Shown here: piece after piece, positions 56,938-64,000 of the stretch
How the letters are laid out: each line of letters opens with the position of its first letter
How positions within the stretch are numbered: position 1 is the first letter of the stretch
From: Poronia punctata
Lineage: Eukaryota > Ascomycota > Sordariomycetes > Xylariales > Xylariaceae
Assembly (NCBI GenBank): GCA_022579005.1
Contig: MU401486.1
Coordinates: 124,266 to 188,265 of the forward strand
Direction: 5' to 3'
DNA: 64,000 nt
Made by a program: the position numbers and the translations under genes
Notes under the pieces: model-generated
What the model saw: only the letters and a program-made list of their open reading frames with translations
The model's database searches: none
Told to the model about the DNA's origin: nothing

Positions 56938-58927
56938 CTAGGCCCCAGGCGGTCTGGGGACCTCCCCAGCGGGCTGGCCTCCGTTTTGCTGTTGGGCCAA
57001 AGCCTGGTACCACAGGGCAAGATAAGACTGGTATCCACCATCTAAGAGTATCGTCAGCTCAAAGGTTTTTCCTTTCAAAAAGATTCTGGCTAGGAACTTA
57101 CACATGGCGTACGGGTCGGCGCCTCCATTAGCTCCATTGCCGGGTGCAATGGTCTGTGCATCCGACGCACCAGATTGGTTGCCAGAGTTATGCGAGTTGT
57201 AGCTTGGGTTGTCCCAGTCACGACGATTTGTGCCGTGGCTCCGTCCGCCACGACCGCCTTCACCGGGTCCTCTGCTATTTTTCTGGCGCTAGAATTGTCT
57301 AAGTATGGTGCAACCAGGGGTCATACAGATATCTTCACTTACCACTGCTTCAACCTTATCTTCTATCGCTCGCTTAGCCCTAGTGATGGCATCGCGAGAA
57401 CCAACGAGTCCAATCTCCCGCTCTGTTTCACCAGGGCCCGAAGACTGCGAGACGTTGATCTTGCACCCTGTGGTGTTCTGCATCTCTCGAATCGTCTCTC
57501 CGCCCTTGCCGATGATCATGCCTACTGCCTCGGACGGTACAAAGATGGAGTCGTTGACTTTGTCATTGCCGCCTGCGCCATTGTCTCGGTAAGTATCGTT
57601 CTTGGGTGGCCGGGCTGGTTTGGGAGCCTCCGAAGGCTGACTGCCATTGCGCGTGTCACTGTCCACGATCTCTAGGATCAGCTCTTTCGCCTGAGCAGCT
57701 GCTTTATGAGGCCCAATAAGGTTCACGGGGCGGAGACCATTCACGCTTTTAGATTCACCGACAATATTGATGTGGCATCCACTTCGTTCTTGCAGGTCTC
57801 TAATGGTTTCTCCACCACGGCCAATGATGAGACCGACAGTACGATCGGGGACCATGATTTGAACGCAGTCTTCCCCTTCACGAAGTGTAGCAGGGCCAGG
57901 CGTCCCGGCGGCGGCGGATGCGGATGCGGCAGCACTTCGTCCCGGCCCAGGCGGCCCAGGCGGCCGAGAAGTATCCAAACCAGCACGGGCAATGGCGCCC
58001 ATGCCGCTATCCTCAATGATTCTATTGATGGCGGTTTTGGCTTCGGCACGTCTAGCACGAGGACCCGAGATTTTGCACTGGCGGTAAGGGCCCGGCTCGC
58101 CCGAGGCCGAAAGGAACTGCACTCTGCAGCCAGTCTCTGACTCGACACGTCTCAGATTCTCGCCTTGCCTTCCAATGATCAAGCCCACAAGACTAGACTC
58201 GATCTCAATCATTTCGTCATTATCATCTCCGGGTCGGTCGCGGCCACCACCTCCCCGAGGGGAGAAGGTGCCAGACGATCGGCCTCGGGCGGGATCCGGT
58301 GACATGGAGCGATCGCGGCCATAATCACGACCCTGGCCACCACGATCATCACGACGTTCATCTCTATAGGGATTGAAGTTGTCACGATAGCCATCACGAC
58401 GTTGGGGAGAGCGCGAACGACCTCTATAATTTCTGCCATCGGCACCACGAGCATCATGCGAATAGGAAGACGGCCGTTCATACGAGGTCAGGCCTTTCTC
58501 AGCAGCATAAGCCTTGGCCTGTGCAACAGCATCGTTAAAACTGACAGTACCAGAGTTGACAGGTCTAATCGCGCTCAGGTCATAAACTCCACCCGGTGCC
58601 TGCGGCATGGCGTAGTTGGCAGGAGGGTATGATGGTGGTTGGTTTGTAGGGGGCATCGCTCCATAATGGGCTGGGGGGGCAGCATGTTGGTAAGGGGGCA
58701 TGGCGAGTGGTGGTTGGCCTTGATTCGGCGTGGATGCATTCCGCTGCTGGGCTAAACACGAAAAGGGCCATGGTTAGCTACCAAGACAGGCACGCATATA
58801 CACAGCCAGACAAAACCTTGTCGGATTCCGACGATACGGAGATGACTATCAGCATGGGAGATTTTTAAACAGCAAAATACTAACCAAGAGCAGCCAAGAT
58901 GGCATTGATATCGGGGGCTTCAGCCAT
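56938..58927 (-). CDS. RNA-binding protein with three KH domains (FUBP/KSRP-like)
   Basis: Four exons (58927-58885, 58751-57343, 57288-57102, 57041-56938) give 580 aa with phase kept. The first exon codes for only 14 residues (MAEAPDINAILAAL). A Pro/Tyr-rich region and an Arg/Ser/Gly-rich stretch (about 110-190) precede KH1 (about 195-261, loop IGRQGE), KH2 (309-378, loop IGRGGE) and KH3 (415-481, loop IGKGGE). All three GxxG loops are intact. The C-terminus has RGG-like repeats and a Tyr/Gln-rich end (YLALWYQALAQQQN) resembling the C-terminal tyrosine motifs of FUBP proteins. It probably binds single-stranded RNA or DNA for splicing, stability or transcription control. Confidence 0.92.
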
Positions 58928-60245
58928 TGTCTAGACTTGTAGAGAAGATGTTGTGTACGGGCACGGGTACGCAAAGGCTATCACGACGAAGGTGTCGAAG
59001 TGGGGTCAATGCGCAACACGAACAGTGGTTGCGACCGAGACCTGCAGTAGAGAGTACTGCTGGGTGGACTTGTGTGTGTGTTGTAGACGACAATGAGAAG
59101 CCGAACACAAAGACGCGATATGAAAAAGCGGGCTTAAGCCGACAACTTGCGACGCAAAAAGCCGAAGCGAGGTTGCAGATCACGCGGTATACACCAGACC
59201 AGAACGATACAGAGCGTTTCAAGTAGTTCAACTACCAAGTCAGTTCAGAGTGATAATGGAAGACTTAGGCTCGCAGATGGTCAAATGGCTTCTCTCGTCA
59301 GATCAGATTCTGCGCCACTCTAGTTCTCGAGACCAGTCGGACTAGAGCGACAACAACACCAGAAGCAGAGAAGCAGAAAGCTAAGTATGCGAGGCAGTAG
59401 GTGGACGTTCAGTGGGAGTGCAATGCTTAATTTCTCGAGTATCAACGGATGATGAAACGAGCCAAAGGACCAGGAGAGAAAAGACGGTTTCCTATGATGG
59501 TGATGGCAATCACGGGTCACGTATCCTCAACCAACCTGTGCGCGTCACTGTTGTTCCTTCTGCCTATACTTCGAGAGGATAAATCCGATGAGCAGGAAAG
59601 GTGGCTTGTGGTTGCGCACTGTCACAATTTATGAAACCAGAAATGGCGATACTGGCGTAGGTGTATGTTGTGCGAATTGATGAGGTGGAAGGGAGGAAAG
59701 ACCGAAGAGAAATAATTATGTGTGCAAGAGGTAGGAAGTTTGGGAGTAGGTAGGCGTTGGATGAAAAAAAAATTCAGGACTGGCCACAAAGTTCCCATCC
59801 CCAGGATGGTACCTATACCATATAGTAGCTCTTATCATTCGGGTAGAGATGTATCCTAACCTAGAATTTCCATTGTCCATAATACCGCATTCGTATGCCA
59901 AACCCACCTAAATTTACCCTAGAAGTCACAGGAAAAAGGTGGGGATCAGGGCACAGGTACAAATCGGATACCTACTTAGAGCCAGATCGGGTTGTGTGGC
60001 TAGTAACCCACCCTAGCCTCAAGTCACCCTTCGAGTACATACTTACTTACATAATATTTCGCCTTGTGTTGAATCACCGAGTTGTGCTACGGACGAGAAA
60101 GGGGGTAAATGGTCACAGATTGCCAATATCGATTTCCGGTATCACCTCCTAAGAAAAGGTGCATCACGACATCAAAATGTACAGGTAGGACAATTCAATG
60201 TACGTTAGCACTTAGTATATATCAAAACTTGCCCAGATAACCATC
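58928..60245. other. intergenic, no gene seen
   Basis: Upstream region of the KH gene, then unassigned sequence up to the poly-G scar. Open frames on both strands overlap each other and show no domain. Confidence 0.5.
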
Positions 60246-60247
<2 letters not shown>

Positions 60248-60300
<53 letters not shown>

Positions 60301-60441
60301 CGGGGGGGCCGCGGGGGGGGGGGGGGGGCGCNNNNNNNNNNGCAATAAAAATTTTAATGTTTGAAAATTAAATTTTCTTTTGCAATTTTTTTAAAACAAA
60401 ACTTGCCCACATAACCACCCCCCCCCCCCCCCCCCCCCCCC
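60248..60441. other. assembly scar: poly-G, 10 Ns, poly-C
   Basis: A run of G with scattered C (60248-60331) leads into ten Ns (60332-60341). After about 70 bp of AT-rich sequence comes a run of C (about 60418-60441). The bases just before the poly-G (AAAACTTGCCCAGATAACCA) recur almost exactly just before the poly-C. The two sides look like two readings of one locus around an unresolved homopolymer. Confidence 0.85.
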
Positions 60442-63332
60442 CCAACCACCCAAACAGGGGCCACCCAACCACCCGGCGGCAAAAAAGAACCACTGATGTA
60501 CTGTTGATGTCAGTGCCATTCATCCCATAACCTCTGCTTCACAGTGACTATTTGTATGCTTCCTAATCAGGCTCTAAACACCAAACGTACCTTTAATGTA
60601 GCTATATGGAGAACCGTGTATTAAATAATCAGCAAAAGCCAACAAGAAGGTTCGTGACGCCGATGAGTCGATGATCTCGAAGCATCATCCCAACACATAG
60701 GCAACAACAGCGCACTAGCTCAAATCAGACTTGTTGGGGAATGGCGTCAAGATGCCGCAGAGAAAGGGGACTGGTGAACCTATTCCCTGCGTGTATAGCA
60801 ACTCCGTCTCACGTCGAATTAGAACGACCAAGTAGGGAGACGACTTGGTCAAGCCCTAACACCCCTTTTTCTTCATCGTCGTCCACAACTTTTGTATATC
60901 AGTTACAAAAACGTATAATGTAGCAACGCCTGGGGTTTCGTTTTGCTTGAATTCATCTACCTAGGGACAGTCCTCTTCCGAGTCTTCGGTCAATTCTCCA
61001 AGGCTAGATAGACACTTCCTCTACGTGCTACATCGGCAAAGCGGTCGGCGGGTATCATCAAAACTCGCTGGATCCTTGTCCGGCTATCAAGCAAGCCCAG
61101 GCCGCCATTGCTTATTCAAGGTCACATGGAGGGCCTTGGAGGAAGTTTGCCCATTATAGACGCTATTTAGAACTAAACTAATGATTATGAGGTTTTTGAC
61201 CGACCATGTTATGGCCTAAACACTTAGGAGAATGAGTACCTTAATTACTTATATCACTTAATTGTAGGTGACCAAGCAAGAGATGAGAGGCGATATAGGG
61301 TGTACTACTATAGCTTTGTATAAATATTCATATATACTTGACCTGCGTATAGCATCCAAGTCGTCCCCCCTAAACAACTCCATATCAACACTCTCCCGAC
61401 TACGAAGAGGAGAACAGGTGTCAGTCCGACACTGCATGCCCAACATACTTAAAACTACCTAGGATAACACTCCGTATATGTAAGTGGTGTGATGATGAGA
61501 ACCCTTGAGTCTTATCAAAAACCTCATTTAATTTACATGTAGTTTACTTGCTACCTATGTCAACTTGCCTTGCTTTCTTACCACATCTTAGATAGACATA
61601 TTTATTCTTTATACACATATAAACAAACAGAAACATATCCCTTTGCAAGCATCCTCCAGCTCCTACATGCAGGCATTTATCAAAACATCTAACCTTACCC
61701 AACTATATGTATTTGGGAGCGCATATTCTAGGGTAGGTCTTCCCCAGAGTATGCGGCCACAATAGATTCTACATTTTCTGCAACTTAATTTCCCCTTCAA
61801 TGACAAACCATATCTGTCCACTCTCTTTATATGTTACAAGTAAGTCTACATAGATAGTCTGACAATACCATGCAAAGAAAGAAAAGAGATACATCAATTT
61901 GAACGGCGTAAATGACCCTCCTCTAAGCCGACTAGGCCTGTAGGTGTACAGCTGGATTTATACATCTCACTTCACCTGTAGGGCATAAACGAGTTTCTTT
62001 TCATCAGGTCACAAATATTAGGGAAAGGCATAGAAGATAATATGTCAGTTAAAAGTAACACATTGGCATTGCTTTGCAACTATTGCCGTCTGGCACTCTT
62101 GTCATTCCTAATACACGGCTACATGGATATGGCCGCACATCCATGTTGTCTCCCATTTACCTGAAACCAAACACCTTAACCTCCCTTTTTCACGCCCCTG
62201 ATTTTGCTGGCATCCCCAAGTCACGGCTGGAGACAATGTTGTAAACGTAATAGGTAGGTTGGATGGTATGAGGTAGTAGAAAAGACAACAAGCGTGGTTC
62301 TTTATCAATGGACTGCCCACTTAATACACAGAATGAAAAACATGGTTATAGTGCACAACACCCATTGATATCAACCGTTTATTTGCAGCCCAAATGAACC
62401 GTGCGCAATCCGCAATCCACAACTCCGTCTCGTGCCATGAGCTCTGGAAAAACAAGACGTGCGCGACCGTAGTGCCAACCAACCCAAAGTCCTTTGTGTT
62501 GAGATTCTCTTTGTCCGCCGTATACTCCTGGTTTGAAAAGAAAAAAGAATCGATAGCCCAGCCCGAGTGGAAAAATATAACACCTACACCCAGCCTTCCT
62601 GTTGTGATACCGCATGCCGCTTGGACCAAACGAAGACCAAAACCCCAGCCGCCTTAATCGTCGCAAAACACTCGCTCTATGTATAGTAGTGGTATTCTTT
62701 TCTCGATTGTCATGACCCATCATGACTCTTTGATCGTACCGCTCCCTGGTGAAAAAGCAAGAAAATCCCGTACTCCGTTTGTGTTGTCGTGAACACACAT
62801 GCAATGGAACAAATGCAAAAGCCGCCGAATCGATAACGCCCCATTCGTGAATTAATTCAAGACAACCTCCATCTTCTGAGACGGAACACCGAATTTCGTG
62901 CCTGGTATCATTTTTTCCCGTTGTGATCCCAATGTAGAAAATTAAAACAGGAGGTATCGATCATCTTCAATGCAGGGGAAAGAATGTGTCCATCGCCTGC
63001 GCCGATTAAGCTCTGCCGATTGGACACTTGTATATGTCGAATAATTATGTTATTTTATACAGGGGAAGTGTGTGGAAGGGTTGACCCATTCTCCCATCAA
63101 GGAAGAATGAGACCCGCAACGTCCTGAAGGATTATAAGATTTTTTTTTGATGAAGATGACCATGTCGATGCCTGATGTCTGTCGGTGCCCACCAAGATGG
63201 ACCGGTTGTGGAGGATTCGTACAGCGAACGAGCGCTACACAGACGGATCCATGTAGGTATGCTCACGAGTACATATAAACGAAGGTAGTGTACCGGTTTC
63301 CTCGTTTTCCACTAGGGAGCGAGAGTACCGGT
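60442..63332. other. 2.9-kb stretch, no gene seen
   Basis: Several open frames of 60-140 codons exist on both strands (notably around 62320-62804), but they overlap in opposite directions and lack family motifs or consistent introns. The right end is probably the 3' untranslated region of the gene at 63333. Confidence 0.5.
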
Positions 63333-64000
63333 CTACCAACGTCGATTGACGTGGTGCATCCTGGAGGGCGACGCTGACTGTGGCGGGCTCGACATGGTCA
63401 TGCCGTTGGCTGGGTTGATGATGGGGATGGCATTTCGAGTTCTTGTAGCTGCGGGTTGTTGCAGTTTTAGGCTCGACTGTTGGTGTTGGAAAGAGGGCGG
63501 CACAAAGGAAGGTGAAGTATTATTAAGCGCAAAATGATGCGTGGCAATCTGTTGAGCATGCTGTGTGGGTGAAGCGCTAGGTGACCCACTTGACAGAGAC
63601 GAACGATCTGACGAAGCACTGCTAATAGACACAATCTGCGGACACCAATCACCTGGTCAGCAACTATGGCATTGATACGACCTTCCGACGTCACCATTCC
63701 CAGTCTGATTCAATGCAATACACAATGAACAGTGGCAACAGCATGGTGATCCGGGTGGACTTACATCGTTCTCGGTTAACAGTTTTGGACAGAACTCCAT
63801 GTCGTCCTCCAGATCAAACGATCTGCTGGCTTCGAACTGTGACCGGAAGGCGGCAACATGGGGCGCGTCAATTGATAACTCCCTCATACTCTTCATACCA
63901 CGGAACTGTTTTTGAGAATTCTGGGGATTCTGCGAAACGGAAACCCTGGGAACCCTTCTGTTGTTCCGTCCGCCGTGGTGATTGTGCGATACCGAGGGCA
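63333..64000 (-). CDS. partial gene, C-terminal part of a low-complexity protein
   Basis: The last two exons of a minus-strand gene that begins beyond the window: 63765 to beyond 64000, and 63635-63333, joined across a 129-nt intron (GTAAGT donor, GCAG acceptor) in phase 0. The upstream exon contains FRGMKSMRELSIDAPHVAAF followed by FDLEDDMEFCPKLL; the last 100 residues are rich in Ser, Pro, Gln and Asn and look disordered. The ordered SMRELSIDAP block is probably a conserved short motif, but I do not recognise the family. The 5' end is missing. Confidence 0.7.

Noticed and set aside
62320..62804. Overlapping open frames of up to 141 codons on both strands
   Set aside because: Mutually overlapping in opposite directions with no protein-like pattern.

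Overview
The window is filamentous-ascomycete nuclear DNA (Pezizomycotina, probably a Sordariomycete; the order is not resolvable by eye). The evidence is short GT-AG introns of about 50-130 nt with CTAAC-type branch points, fungal families (HET domain, PRM1, IES2, PEX14-type peroxin, fungal P450s, 7TM rhodopsin-fold proteins), and blocks of extreme AT content that look like repeat-induced point mutation (RIP). No rRNA, tRNA or CRISPR array was recognised.

Layout. 0.4-7 kb: a Ser/Thr-rich single-pass membrane protein, a frameshifted HET-domain gene and a small basic, probably nuclear protein. 8-21.7 kb: an accessory block of three different cytochrome P450 genes (CYP7/CYP8-like, ent-kaurene-oxidase-like, pisatin-demethylase-like), a seven-helix membrane protein and a DHA2-type MFS exporter. 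It resembles a secondary-metabolism or detoxification cluster, but no PKS, NRPS, terpene synthase or regulator gene was found in the window. 22-27.5 kb: housekeeping genes, IES2 of the INO80 remodeller and a PEX14-family peroxin. 29-43 kb: an 8.7-kb RIP-mutated LTR retrotransposon, the cell-fusion gene PRM1, and a 1.8-kb RIP-like element with terminal inverted repeats. 44.5-52.7 kb: small orphan genes, an SDR oxidoreductase, a small probable mitochondrial protein and a SYN8-like Qc-SNARE. 54.9-58.9 kb: a MetE-like zinc methyltransferase and a three-KH-domain RNA-binding protein. 60.2-60.4 kb is an assembly scar (poly-G, ten Ns, poly-C). 63.3 kb to the end is the 3' part of a gene running off the window.

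The most informative structure is the retrotransposon. Its two 228-bp LTRs align without gaps, differ only by transitions (about 45 by eye), and are flanked by the 5-bp target duplication ACTTG. The right-hand duplication lies inside the last codons of PRM1, so the gene now takes its final residues and stop codon from LTR sequence. RIP-type changes are weakest at the outer edge of each LTR, giving a mirror-image gradient. Exon models below were worked out by hand from splice signals and reading phase; each multi-exon model listed as CDS is phase-consistent, but none has been checked against transcripts.
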